Source: CAZPUS01 sp964589825
GTDB lineage: Bacteria > Fibrobacterota > Chitinivibrionia > Chitinivibrionales > WJKA01
Length of the DNA: 64,000 bases
Direction of reading: 5' to 3'
Assembly (NCBI GenBank): GCA_964589825.1
Contig: CAZPUS010000004.1
Span: forward strand, 1-64,000
The notes under the pieces were generated by a model. The model was not told where the DNA came from, did not search any database, and worked only from the letters and a program-made list of their open reading frames with translations. The position numbers were made by a program, and so were the translations under genes. Positions 32,854 through 42,437 of the stretch are shown here, in pieces. Positions within the stretch are counted from its first letter, which is position 1; each line of letters opens with the position of its first letter.

Positions 32854-35715
32854 ATGAATACCGTCTCTTCCATCCGAATAACGGGTGCACGACAACATAA
32901 TCTTCGTAATATTTCGGCCACCATCCCCAAATATACATTGACCGTAATTACCGGTGTTTCCGGTTCAGGGAAATCATCTCTTGCAATAGACACGCTCTAT
33001 TCTGAAGGACAACGACGCTACGTGGAGTCCCTTTCCGCGTATGCAAGACAGTTTCTCGGAGTAATGGATACACCCGATGTCGATTCCATAGACGGTCTCT
33101 CTCCCGCAGTATGCATTAAACAAAAAGGTATAGGGCACAACCCCCGCTCAACCGTTGGTACTCTGACCGAAATCTACGACCACCTCCGTCTGCTTTTTTC
33201 ACATATCGGAACGATCGTATGCACCGAATGCGGAAATGTCGTCAGCCGGATGACGGTACAACAGATGTGTGATACGCTGCTGCAGCTTCCTCCCCGCACC
33301 AAAGTTCAGCTATGCGCACCGCTCGATCTTTCTCACGATACCCCGCAGAACCCACAAATGCTTCGGTCCCGTATCGACGCGATACGATCACTGGGTTTCA
33401 TTCGCATTCGCCTCAATGCAACCACATACGAACTCGAAGAGGCTGCCGAACGAGCCAATGAACTCGCCGGTAAGGTCAATTCCATAGAAGTGGTAACGGA
33501 TCGACTCGTAATTTCCGATAATATACGCCAGCGCGTGAGCGACTCTCTTGAAACTACGCTCGAGCTCAGCGAAACCGGAGGTATCATCGCCGATATTCCC
33601 GGACAGGATGAACTTCGGATGCCGGGCTCCTTTCGTTGTGCGTATTGCCATACCAAATATGAAGAACCCACTGCGGCTCTTTTTTCATTCAATAGCCACC
33701 AGGGAGCGTGTCCCTCCTGTCACGGGCTGGGATATCGGCTCGATATCGATCCCTCACGAATCGTCCCCGAACCGGAAAAAAGCCTCGAGCAGGGAGCAAT
33801 CGTAGCTTGGAACGGAGCCGCCCGGCAGGGAAGCTGGAACAATCGGATCATGCGTTCGGTGTGTTCGCATTTTGCAATACCCGGCAATGTTGCATTTGGA
33901 AAACTAAAAAAATGGCAGCGAGAATTACTCATGTACGGTCCCCCGAAATCAACACAGAAATCTCACGCTGCTGCGCAGGCTCATCAAAAACCGTATGAAG
34001 CATTCGAAGGAATAATCCCGAATCTGTTGCGTCGTTATAAAGAGAGTCCATCCGAATCGATACGGAAATGGATAGAATCGTTCATGCGCAAACAGCCCTG
34101 TTCCGAATGTGATGGAACACGACTCCGTCACCAGGCACGTGCAGTCAGGATACAAAAACGTTCAATAAGCGATCTGTGTGAGATGGCTCTTGACGATCTG
34201 AACCGTTTTTTCGACGCACTTTCATTGGACGCGACCCAGCAGCATATAGCATCTCAATTGATAAAGGAAATTACCCAACGCACCGAATGGCTGACAAAAC
34301 TCGGTGTGGGCTATCTTACCCTGGCTCGCTCCTCACCCACGCTCTCCGGCGGAGAAGTACAACGAATCCGCCTGGCCGCGCAACTGGGATCGAGACTCAG
34401 CGGAGTACTTTACATTTTGGATGAACCAAGTGTAGGACTTCATATGGCAGACAACACGCATCTCATAGAAATCCTCAAGGCATTGCGGGACCTTGGTAAT
34501 ACGGTCGTCGTCATCGAGCATGACCGCGATATGATCATGAGCGCCGACCACTGCATCGATATGGGACCAGGAGCAGGAACTCAGGGCGGATCGATAGTGG
34601 CCCAGGGAAGCCCCAAAGAGCTCCTCAAAGATCCGGAGTCGGTCACCGGAACCTACCTTAAAGACAAATCGTCTCTGCCCTGTAATACCAGGCGTCACAG
34701 AATATCGGCGCACCCCGTCCGCCATATCGAACTGTGCGATGCATCGGGACATAATCTGCGCCATATTGATGTACGGCTTCCTTTGAACAGGATGGTATGT
34801 GTGAGCGGCGTCTCGGGATCCGGAAAAAGCTCACTTGTACGCCATACTCTCGTTCCGGCTCTTCTTCGGCATGTTCGCGGAACCAACACTGCTTCCCTAC
34901 CCTATAAAAAATTAACCGGTGCACACCATATAGGCAGAGTCGTAACGATAGATCAGTCTCCCATAGGGCTTACTCCCCGCTCTAACCCAGCAACCTATAC
35001 CAAGGTTTTTACGCCGATTCGTGAGCTTTTTGCCGCCACAGTCGAGAGTAAAAAGCGCGGATATCGTGCCAGTCGGTTCAGTTTTAATGTAAAGGGAGGA
35101 CGTTGCGACGCATGCAACGGTGACGGGATAAAAAAAGTCGAAATGCACTTTCTTCCCGATGTCTATGTACAATGTGAAGTTTGTAAAGGCAGGCGATACA
35201 ATCGTGAGACGCTCGATATCCGTTATAAAGGAAAGACAATCGCGGAGGTACTCGACATGACCGTCGATACCGCACTTCGCTTTTTCTCCCATTTTTCAAC
35301 GATAAAATCGAAGCTGTCCACCTTATCCCGTATCGGACTCGGATATCTAACGCTGGGACAGCCCGCTACGACCCTTTCAGGCGGAGAAGCACAGCGCATC
35401 AAACTGGCCTCCGAGCTCTGCAAGAACTCACATAAACATACCATATACCTGCTGGACGAGCCAACCACCGGACTCCATTTCAAAGATATCTCACTTCTGG
35501 TCGATCTGCTCTCTGATCTGGTGGATAAAGGTAATACGGTTCTCGTTATCGAACACAATCCCGATGTAATAAAATGTGCCGACTTTGTAATTGACCTTGG
35601 TCCGGGAGGAGGTGAAAAAGGTGGGGAAATAGTAGCATCCGGCACGGTAGAGCAGATATGTGCTGCACAGGATTCTCTTACCGGTCGTTACCTTCGGCCT
35701 TACCTTACCCAATGA
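32854..35715 (+). CDS. uvrA: Excinuclease ABC subunit A
   Basis: DNA-damage recognition ATPase of nucleotide excision repair, about 953 residues. The first Walker A (GVSGSGKSSLAIDTLYSEGQRRYVESLSAYARQF) is textbook UvrA. Zinc-binding cysteines occur in FRCAYCHTKYEEP and GACPSCHG, then KQPCSECDGTRL, and later GGRCDACNGDG with CEVCKG. Two ABC signatures (LSGGEVQRIRLA and LSGGEAQRIKLA) and the second Walker A (GVSGSGKSSLVRHTL) are present. ATG 32854 is preferred over TTG 32845; neither has a strong ribosome binding site. uvrB and uvrC are not here. It is the last gene of the argF-KaiC-like run. Confidence 0.95.
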   Translation: MNTVSSIRITGARQHNLRNISATIPKYTLTVITGVSGSGKSSLAIDTLYSEGQRRYVESLSAYARQFLGVMDTPDVDSIDGLSPAVCIKQKGIGHNPRSTVGTLTEIYDHLRLLFSHIGTIVCTECGNVVSRMTVQQMCDTLLQLPPRTKVQLCAPLDLSHDTPQNPQMLRSRIDAIRSLGFIRIRLNATTYELEEAAERANELAGKVNSIEVVTDRLVISDNIRQRVSDSLETTLELSETGGIIADIPGQDELRMPGSFRCAYCHTKYEEPTAALFSFNSHQGACPSCHGLGYRLDIDPSRIVPEPEKSLEQGAIVAWNGAARQGSWNNRIMRSVCSHFAIPGNVAFGKLKKWQRELLMYGPPKSTQKSHAAAQAHQKPYEAFEGIIPNLLRRYKESPSESIRKWIESFMRKQPCSECDGTRLRHQARAVRIQKRSISDLCEMALDDLNRFFDALSLDATQQHIASQLIKEITQRTEWLTKLGVGYLTLARSSPTLSGGEVQRIRLAAQLGSRLSGVLYILDEPSVGLHMADNTHLIEILKALRDLGNTVVVIEHDRDMIMSADHCIDMGPGAGTQGGSIVAQGSPKELLKDPESVTGTYLKDKSSLPCNTRRHRISAHPVRHIELCDASGHNLRHIDVRLPLNRMVCVSGVSGSGKSSLVRHTLVPALLRHVRGTNTASLPYKKLTGAHHIGRVVTIDQSPIGLTPRSNPATYTKVFTPIRELFAATVESKKRGYRASRFSFNVKGGRCDACNGDGIKKVEMHFLPDVYVQCEVCKGRRYNRETLDIRYKGKTIAEVLDMTVDTALRFFSHFSTIKSKLSTLSRIGLGYLTLGQPATTLSGGEAQRIKLASELCKNSHKHTIYLLDEPTTGLHFKDISLLVDLLSDLVDKGNTVLVIEHNPDVIKCADFVIDLGPGGGEKGGEIVASGTVEQICAAQDSLTGRYLRPYLTQ

Positions 35716-35774
35716 ACAGCGACACCACTGGAGTGAAAAACAGCGTAAATTCACGCATTCCACTTCCGCGACTT

Positions 35775-37355
35775 TCAGTAATTCTTCCACTCCACATCAT
35801 CGATTCCTTCTTCTCTCAGATGCTGCAGTTTCTTCATAATCTGTGTTTTTCTGCGATAATCAGGATCGATTTCGAGAATTCTTTTATACTTTCTGTAGGC
35901 AGCCGCTTTTTTTTCTCCCAGCTCATACAGTTTGGCAAGCTCCCAGTATGCAGGAATAAAGCTTGAATCGAGCGCAATCGACTTTTCCAGTGCGGTTCTC
36001 TGCTTTTCAGGTTTGTTCTCGATTTTGTAAACGAGCCCATACCCGTAAAAGACCCGTGCATCGTTATACTGCAAGGACTGCAGCTTTTTGAAATGCTCAC
36101 GTGCAGATTCGGATTTCTTTCTGCGACAGTCGATCAATCCCGCGTAATACCGCGCACGGTCGTTCGTCATATCGTGTGCCAATGCTCCCCGTATATATTT
36201 CTCAGCCTTTAGCAATTCGCTTTGCATATAATGAATAATGCCAAGCTCAATACGTGCCTGGATATTTTCCGGTTGCTGGGCGACCACCGAATTTAATATA
36301 TCGACTGCTTTTTCGACATCATTCAATTGTTTATAGCATTTGCCAAGCAGAGTCATTGTATATGTATTGGTCGAATCGAAAGTAACCGATTTCGAAAGCG
36401 CCACTTTCGCTCTGTAGTACGCCCCAATCATGTAAAGCGCTTCCCCCATTTTGCCGTAGGCGGATGCACTGGCAGGTTTTATCTGTACCAGTCGCTCATA
36501 GTAGGTGAGCGCTTTCTCAGGCTGTCCATTCTTGATATACGCCATGCCTATTGCGTCCATATAATGCTCATTATCCGGCTGGGCATCCAGCGCTTCTTTG
36601 TAATACTCGATCGCCTCTTTCATTCTGCCCTGCAATTCGAGTAATTCTCCCATCTTTATCACCGCAACAGAGGAGTTGTCGGAATAGCGAAGCGCATCTA
36701 TGAAAAACTCCCGTGCCTTACGATATTGTGCTTTTCGCATGTAAATGGTCCCCGCGGCTATCGCCGCATCGAATGATGCGGGATCGATACGCAACGCCTC
36801 TTTGTATACATCCAGCGCTTTATCCTCACGATTTATAAATTCGAGCAGCTTCGCCTTATTGATAAAGTACCGTATCATGGAGGAATCATACTGTATAGCT
36901 TTGTCAAAAAAGGAGAGCGCCTTGTTATATTTGCCCATTGCACGATAAATACTCGCCATGTTGTTGTATATTTGTCCGTCCTCAGGCTGCGCTTTTGCCA
37001 CTTCCTTGTAGACATTAATGGCTTTCCGATACTCTCCCCGGGCTGATAACCCACTTGCAAGATTTGCTCTTGCCCCGACGTGAGTAGGTTTAAGAGCTAC
37101 CGCCGCTTTCAGGTACCGGATCGACAATTCGTATTCACCCCGCATCAGGTAAGCATTGCCTAGTCCCATATTCGCGGAAAACGATGCGGAATCCTGTGAA
37201 AGCACTTCTTTAAACAGGGTAACCGCGGAATCAATATTCCCCCTGTTCAACTGCAGCAGCCCCCGGGTCGCACTGCTTTCGACCTGCTGTCCATATACGC
37301 AACAAATTCCACACATCGACGTAATAAGCCATAGACTCATCAATCTCTGTATCAT
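35775..37355 (-). CDS. Exported TPR protein
   Basis: A 526-residue protein with a signal peptide (MIQRLMSLWLITSMCGICCV, cleavage likely after VYG) followed by about fourteen tetratricopeptide repeats that fill the rest (for example GNAYLMRGEYELSIRYLKAA, NNMASIYRAMGKYNKALSFF). It probably works as a periplasmic scaffold. It is the last gene of the Exb/Tol-like cluster, 14 bp after the propeller gene, with a strong AAAGGAGAG site. In position it recalls the TPR protein CpoB/YbgF that ends many tol-pal operons, although it is twice as long. Confidence 0.8.
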   Translation of the reverse strand: MIQRLMSLWLITSMCGICCVYGQQVESSATRGLLQLNRGNIDSAVTLFKEVLSQDSASFSANMGLGNAYLMRGEYELSIRYLKAAVALKPTHVGARANLASGLSARGEYRKAINVYKEVAKAQPEDGQIYNNMASIYRAMGKYNKALSFFDKAIQYDSSMIRYFINKAKLLEFINREDKALDVYKEALRIDPASFDAAIAAGTIYMRKAQYRKAREFFIDALRYSDNSSVAVIKMGELLELQGRMKEAIEYYKEALDAQPDNEHYMDAIGMAYIKNGQPEKALTYYERLVQIKPASASAYGKMGEALYMIGAYYRAKVALSKSVTFDSTNTYTMTLLGKCYKQLNDVEKAVDILNSVVAQQPENIQARIELGIIHYMQSELLKAEKYIRGALAHDMTNDRARYYAGLIDCRRKKSESAREHFKKLQSLQYNDARVFYGYGLVYKIENKPEKQRTALEKSIALDSSFIPAYWELAKLYELGEKKAAAYRKYKRILEIDPDYRRKTQIMKKLQHLREEGIDDVEWKNY

Positions 37356-37369
37356 TTCGACTCTCTCCT

Positions 37370-39373
37370 TTAGTTATTCTCAAATGCGCGGCGCAGCGCA
37401 TACTTTTTCTCAAAACGGGATAGCCCCCCGTGACTCCCCACAAGAACAAACGCGTCATTGCATGCCAGCGACCGGACACGATCACTTACCAGTCCATCCA
37501 GATATGTCAACTTTCCCCATTTCTCAGCTGAATAATCATACACAAAACAGCCACGCGATCGGGTAGCTGTGAGTATCGACGTACTACACCTGGCAATCGC
37601 CATAATGTGCAGATCGTAATCGGAAAAGTCGAGCGAATCGTGTGATACCTGTTGTACATTCTGCAAGGAATCGTCATTCCATTCTACACAATAGAGGCCG
37701 TGCTGTTTCACCGCGATAAAAAGCGTATACACCGAATCCTGCGCTACCGAGACAATACCGTTTATTCTGCTTCCCGGATTCATTAAAGAAACGATTTGGC
37801 GCTTGCGCAAATGATAGGCTTTAAGACCGTGTACCAGTGTGCCGTAGAGAATCCATTCTCCGCACTGTGCCATTGATGTAATTCTGTCCTGCTGAGTTGC
37901 GCCGATTACCTGAAAATGAAAGGGTGGCTCCGGACTGCTGCGAAGTATGCCGAAGCCGCTTCCGATGCAAATAGTCGAATCCTGACAAAATATAATATCC
38001 GTGATATCGTCGTGTGCAAGTGCGTCATTGCTTCTGTCAAAAAAACGCCCCTGTGCGCTGGCGGTATTGAAATGACCAAAACCGCTGGAACCTCCATAAT
38101 AGACTGTGCGATTGCGTACCCTTAACGTCTGGACATCGGATGCCCGGATTCCATCCTGTGTTCCGTAATTTTTGTCATACTGCATTTCATCAAGGTAGAA
38201 CCTGTCGATATAGCCGCCATTGTAGCCATAGCCGGCGTAAAAAAAAGAATCACCGATTCCCAATGCCTCGACATTGTAGCGTGAAAGACCCGCCCGTAAG
38301 GGTTTCCATTCTATATGCGGTTTGGTAATAAACCCGGCGCCGTCTTTCATGCTCCCATACCAGAGGCGGGAAGGCGTATTGGCGAGTGCTACCACACTGA
38401 AAAGCTCTCCCGTGCTCTTCCAGGGGGGTACGAATTGTACCCATGCATCCTGTGCGCTGTGATACCGCCACACTCCCTGAGGGGTACCGCACCAGAATCC
38501 GTCTTTTTCAGCCTCGAGCACGAATGCTCCGCGCGCCGGAAATCGCGTATCCCTCTTGAAAAGGCTGTCCGGACCGTTTCGCCTCCAGATTCCGTTATCC
38601 GAAGTCGCAACAATACATGCGCTATCCTTCCAAAGCACATCCCATATAAGCGTACCTTCTGAAGAAGCCTTGGCAAAGCGGCATTCTGCGAACCGGGCAT
38701 CTCCGGGTGTCCAGGTAATCAGGCGCTGATTTTCAGCACCTATGTAAAGTGTATCATCATGCCACTGCAGAAATGTAATCCGCTCCTTGTCCTTAACGGG
38801 TAAGGGAAGTTTTTTGGGCCTCCTCTGTGTATCAAGTACAGAAGCGGGAATCCTATAAATACCGTGCTGATCTACCGCAAGGAATATGCCATGCTCCGGG
38901 GATGCCGCAACTGCCATGCATCGACCATTGGCCGGCGGAGAATCATAACCGCAGGTAATAAAGGTGTCGGCATTGGCAGAATACCGAACGAGTCCTTCCC
39001 AGGTCGCGACCCATGCATCATTTTTATGGAAACATATATCGCTTATGGTCCGCTCAGGCAGCCCGTGATCCTTTCCATACCGCGTCCAGCGAGCCCGGTT
39101 CTCGTCGAATACCCGTATGCCGACCGGTGTACAGAACCACAACCTGTGAGGATGCGCAGGCTCTTGCCGCCGGATTTTATAAACGCGATCGACATGAAAA
39201 AACCGCACACATGCGCTATGATTAAAAGATGGCTCCGGGGTCGGACGCTGCTGTTGATTCAACTTATAAAGCGCAACTACCGCAACCAGAATGGCACAGA
39301 GTACAAAAAGCGTAAACAGTACCCTTACATAGCGTCTTCTGCGTAAAGTACGAATCTCATCGCGAATGGTCAT
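37370..39373 (-). CDS. Membrane-anchored propeller-like protein
   Basis: A 667-residue protein with an Arg-rich N-terminus, one transmembrane helix (about 18-38) and a large presumably periplasmic part. The latter has many blade-like repeats of about 40 residues resembling the two-component-regulator propeller: LWFCTPVGIRVFDENRARWTRYGKDHGLPERTISDICF, DAWVATWEGLVRYSA, and similar. The kinase domains usually attached to such propellers are missing. No enzymatic motif is seen. It may be a scaffold or sensor of the Exb/Tol-like complex and could play the part that TolB plays in Tol-Pal. The ribosome binding site is weak. Confidence 0.65.
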   Translation of the reverse strand: MTIRDEIRTLRRRRYVRVLFTLFVLCAILVAVVALYKLNQQQRPTPEPSFNHSACVRFFHVDRVYKIRRQEPAHPHRLWFCTPVGIRVFDENRARWTRYGKDHGLPERTISDICFHKNDAWVATWEGLVRYSANADTFITCGYDSPPANGRCMAVAASPEHGIFLAVDQHGIYRIPASVLDTQRRPKKLPLPVKDKERITFLQWHDDTLYIGAENQRLITWTPGDARFAECRFAKASSEGTLIWDVLWKDSACIVATSDNGIWRRNGPDSLFKRDTRFPARGAFVLEAEKDGFWCGTPQGVWRYHSAQDAWVQFVPPWKSTGELFSVVALANTPSRLWYGSMKDGAGFITKPHIEWKPLRAGLSRYNVEALGIGDSFFYAGYGYNGGYIDRFYLDEMQYDKNYGTQDGIRASDVQTLRVRNRTVYYGGSSGFGHFNTASAQGRFFDRSNDALAHDDITDIIFCQDSTICIGSGFGILRSSPEPPFHFQVIGATQQDRITSMAQCGEWILYGTLVHGLKAYHLRKRQIVSLMNPGSRINGIVSVAQDSVYTLFIAVKQHGLYCVEWNDDSLQNVQQVSHDSLDFSDYDLHIMAIARCSTSILTATRSRGCFVYDYSAEKWGKLTYLDGLVSDRVRSLACNDAFVLVGSHGGLSRFEKKYALRRAFENN

Positions 39374-39407
39374 AGTGGCAGGTGTACCATCCCGGGAAAC
39401 GGAAAAT

Positions 39408-39432
39408 GAAGCCCGGATGGATTCCGGGCTTC
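39408..39432. promoter_or_regulatory. Stem-loop between two cluster genes
   Basis: A perfect 10-bp GC-rich stem (GAAGCCCGGA / TCCGGGCTTC) with a 5-base loop, in the 78-bp gap between the 560-residue and 667-residue propeller genes. On the minus strand it is followed only by ATTTTCC, so it is not a strong terminator. It could be a weak terminator or an RNA stability element that lowers expression of the last two genes. Confidence 0.55.
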
Positions 39433-39451
39433 GTCATGATTTGGATCTTGT

Positions 39452-41113
39452 CTAGTTCACCTCAAACGAAACAATACCCGCAGATGTTGCCATCCACACT
39501 ACGTCTGAGGCATTGTCATAGACGATATCGTTAACCGCAATCGCATTGCCGGATGCAGGCAGGGCGCTATTATACCCGTTTTTCACGTGTATAAACCCAC
39601 CGTCTCTAAATACCGCATATCCATCCTCTGTCCCAACCCAGACTGCTCCGTCAGATGCAACGGTGCAACATGTCATATTATCGGTTATCAATTCGGGATT
39701 TGTTTTTGAGGAATAGAGCGTAGTATCGGACGGGCCTACATGCAGAAGCCCGTTATTTGCGGCACACCACAGATCACCATCATTGCCGACCGCAATGTCG
39801 ACCACCTCCACGTCGCTTCTGAGGGAATGCCCCATATAGGCAGTATCGACTGCAGTCGTATCAAAAAGAATGTACGATTCAATTTCTATATACCCCAGAC
39901 GTGTCATCGTCAGCGAACTCGGTTCCGCACGGACCTCGCTTGTAGTGGTATCGATAATCTGATACAGAGTATCGTTTCCGGTTACAGACACGGTAACTTC
40001 GGCGGTGTCGAGCGTATCCGGCGATACCATGCCGGTACTGTCGACCACGAATGCGGTATCTATCCATCGCGATACGGTGTCGATATGGTGCAATGTTTCT
40101 GTGTTGCTCACCTCCTGCCCCCCCTCAATCGTATCGGTTGCACCTAAGGTATACGTGCGCTGCAGTGAATCGAGCATAAAAAACCCGTTATTGCCGCTTC
40201 CCAAATAAATACCCTGATATGCACCCTGGGCCTCCGGGTCAGTCGCAACAACAGTCACTCCCGCATCAGCAAGCAGACGTTTCGTCCCGTCCAGCATAAT
40301 TTCTTCAATCTGAACCCAGCCCTGCGATGTTTCAATGACAAGTACACTCTGAGTGGCCACGGCAACGATATGTCCGTACCGATTGTGCGTGATCCCGCTA
40401 ACCATATCATTCTCTTTTTTAATCGGTGAGGAAGGCTCTGTGAGCGATATTTCATCATTCGTTATTGTATAGAGTATCGTACCGGCAGGTGTCTTGTCGG
40501 TAACCACTCCGCACCATTTGGTGTTATCCGGGGCTACGTGTACATAACTGAATGTTCGGTCTCCGGAGACTGAGTCGAAGGATGCGGAAGATGGCCCATA
40601 CCGAAGCATCCCGAAGCCGTTGCCGTACACAAAAAGATTTCCACTCGAATCGAGAGCGACACCTCTGCATGAGGTAGAATTAAGCAGATACGTATCATTT
40701 TGAGAGAACGCGGTAGAAAAAGACATTTTATGCGTGCTTCGCACATTCGTATCCGCCCGGGCCCGAAGCTTCCATTCATATCCCTGCGCATATGAAAACG
40801 ATGTTACTGTCCTTTGGATAGTATCTTTCGTAGTATCGTTCTCAATATCCTCGATTTCAATAACCGGAGTGCTATCTCCGGTTTTATAAATCTGTAACGC
40901 ATAGGTGACATTGACACGTTTGATCGTAGCCCATTGAAATGTAATTGCAGTATCGAGGCCTCTGGCACCGTCCTCGGGATAAATGATATCGGGATTATTA
41001 AGCCGTGTACCGCCAAAATTGTCAACATCCTGCAACGCTTTATCACACCTGATCGCACACGTCACCATCACTGCAGCGAGCAGGACCGTAAATATCCATT
41101 GAAAACCGCGCAT
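39452..41113 (-). CDS. Exported beta-sandwich plus propeller-like protein
   Basis: A 553-residue exported protein from ATG 41113 (AAAGGAG 8 bases upstream; ATG 41134 is less likely). The N-terminus has a signal sequence (WIFTVLLAAVMVTCAIRC); a lipobox is not canonical. Residues 30-120 look like a fibronectin type III-like domain (NPDIIYPEDGARGLDTAITFQW), followed by propeller-like repeats (DGDLWCAANNGLLHVG, DGAVWVGTEDGYAVFR, ASDVVWMATSAGIVSFE). It resembles the next propeller protein. Function unknown; it likely acts in the envelope with the ExbB/ExbD proteins just upstream. Confidence 0.65.
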   Translation of the reverse strand: MRGFQWIFTVLLAAVMVTCAIRCDKALQDVDNFGGTRLNNPDIIYPEDGARGLDTAITFQWATIKRVNVTYALQIYKTGDSTPVIEIEDIENDTTKDTIQRTVTSFSYAQGYEWKLRARADTNVRSTHKMSFSTAFSQNDTYLLNSTSCRGVALDSSGNLFVYGNGFGMLRYGPSSASFDSVSGDRTFSYVHVAPDNTKWCGVVTDKTPAGTILYTITNDEISLTEPSSPIKKENDMVSGITHNRYGHIVAVATQSVLVIETSQGWVQIEEIMLDGTKRLLADAGVTVVATDPEAQGAYQGIYLGSGNNGFFMLDSLQRTYTLGATDTIEGGQEVSNTETLHHIDTVSRWIDTAFVVDSTGMVSPDTLDTAEVTVSVTGNDTLYQIIDTTTSEVRAEPSSLTMTRLGYIEIESYILFDTTAVDTAYMGHSLRSDVEVVDIAVGNDGDLWCAANNGLLHVGPSDTTLYSSKTNPELITDNMTCCTVASDGAVWVGTEDGYAVFRDGGFIHVKNGYNSALPASGNAIAVNDIVYDNASDVVWMATSAGIVSFEVN

Positions 41114-41146
41114 ATCTGTTTCTCCTTTATTCATGTAATAACGAAC

Positions 41147-41638
41147 CTATCGTACGGGTGGCACCAACGAAAACCCATCGATACCGACTTCCTTTGCCTG
41201 GTCGATCACCTTCATTATTTTCTTCTGGTACGTTTTTATGTCTCCTTTTATAATAATCATATCCTTTTTATACCCTTCATCAAGAAATTCTTTCATCTTA
41301 TACCGCAGCGTCTTGTATCCTTTTTCACGCTCCTTCTGCCATTTTGATCTGTCTTTTGAATGAGCGAGGGGGATCTCTTCACCATTGATCTTCAGAATAC
41401 CGTCCCGACGTATTGCATGATTTTCGGCGATCCAGTCCGCCTTGACAACCACGATAATACGCTTCTCCTTCTGTGATTGCGCCTGGCTTTTTGGACTCCC
41501 CGGTGGCGGAAATTTGATCGCAACGCCATATACCGCAGCGATAGCCATTACCACCATAAAGAAAATAATCAGCTGGAACACGATGTCGATCATCGGCGTC
41601 ATATCGACTTCCTGAGCTTCCTGTACTCGTGTTTTCAT
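41147..41638 (-). CDS. ExbD/TolR-family protein (second copy)
   Basis: A 163-residue biopolymer transport protein. It has one N-terminal transmembrane helix with the proton-path Asp D18 in MTPMIDIVFQLIIFF, followed by a periplasmic domain ending IIKGDIKTYQKKIMKVIDQAKEVGIDGFSLV, which matches the ExbD/TolR fold. A charged insert (RSKWQKEREKGYKTLRYKM) lengthens it beyond the usual 140 residues. It lies directly after the first ExbD-like gene. Together with the ExbB-like protein it should form a proton-driven motor in the inner membrane. Confidence 0.9.
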   Translation of the reverse strand: MKTRVQEAQEVDMTPMIDIVFQLIIFFMVVMAIAAVYGVAIKFPPPGSPKSQAQSQKEKRIIVVVKADWIAENHAIRRDGILKINGEEIPLAHSKDRSKWQKEREKGYKTLRYKMKEFLDEGYKKDMIIIKGDIKTYQKKIMKVIDQAKEVGIDGFSLVPPVR

Positions 41639-41657
41639 AGGTGTCTTTCCGGTATCT

Positions 41658-42431
41658 CTATTGCTGCGATTCTTCGTTTATGCTTGACTTGGCTTCTTTT
41701 GACGCTTCGGGTTTGGTAACGAACGCAAAGCGCTGTATATCGCACATAGTATCCTTTGCCATATTCACGACCTGCAGAATGCGTCCGTAAAAAGCCTTAT
41801 TGTCCGCTTTAATCATCAGTTTAATATTCTTCCTGAGCCGCTCTATCTCGACCTCGGTCAGCTTCGGTTTTCCTTCATTCGCACGTTTAGCATTTTCACT
41901 CGCGACAAGCTCCTTCACCACTTCTTTTTTCCTCGCTCTCAGCAACCGGGGAACCTTGTCGAGGTTGACATACGGGCTTATTTCCTCTCCGCATCTGGAA
42001 CAGAAAAACGCCGGGGGCCGTGTGCCTTTGCTGTAGGCTTCGGCCATTCGCTCCTGAAGCTTCACAACCGGCTTACCGTGCTTATCGAGCAGACTGCCTT
42101 CGATATAATACCCCCGCTGATCCTTTATCCGCAAAGAACATTGCGGGCAGAAAGCCGGAGTGGTTGCCTTGTCGCTGAACGCAATAAGCCCGGTTGAGTC
42201 AGGCACGATGCGACCGCCTGAGCCGACTTTTGCAGGCAGGACATAAATCTGTAACAAAGAGGTATCCTGTTCCACCGCATGAAATACCGGCGGGAGGTGT
42301 ATTATGTCGTCAAGTGAAGGTTCCATCTCCATGGAGACGATAAAATAGATGAGGATCAAAAACACCACATCGATCATTGGTGACAGATTGGGTTTGAGCT
42401 CCCCGCTTTTTTTATTCTTGTTCAAATCCAC
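41658..42431 (-). CDS. ExbD/TolR-family protein with a large double-CxxC insert
   Basis: A 257-residue ExbD-like protein, nearly twice the usual size. The transmembrane helix with D21 (LSPMIDVVFLILIYF) and the C-terminal IKADNKAFYGRILQVVNMAKDTMC are typical. Between them is an insert of about 110 residues with two CxxC motifs (C95/C98 in FCPQCSLR and C144/C147 in FFCSRCGEE), spaced like a zinc ribbon or rubredoxin-like knuckle pair. A charged helix (RLLRARKKEVVKELVASENAKRAN) follows. The start is GTG 42431; AGGGGTAA spans the ExbB stop codon. I do not know another ExbD with this insert. Confidence 0.85.
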   Translation of the reverse strand: MDLNKNKKSGELKPNLSPMIDVVFLILIYFIVSMEMEPSLDDIIHLPPVFHAVEQDTSLLQIYVLPAKVGSGGRIVPDSTGLIAFSDKATTPAFCPQCSLRIKDQRGYYIEGSLLDKHGKPVVKLQERMAEAYSKGTRPPAFFCSRCGEEISPYVNLDKVPRLLRARKKEVVKELVASENAKRANEGKPKLTEVEIERLRKNIKLMIKADNKAFYGRILQVVNMAKDTMCDIQRFAFVTKPEASKEAKSSINEESQQ

Positions 42432-42437
42432 AGTGAA

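Noticed and set aside
37370..39373. Hybrid two-component sensor (propeller-kinase)
   Set aside because: Propeller-like repeats are present but there is no histidine kinase or ATPase domain.
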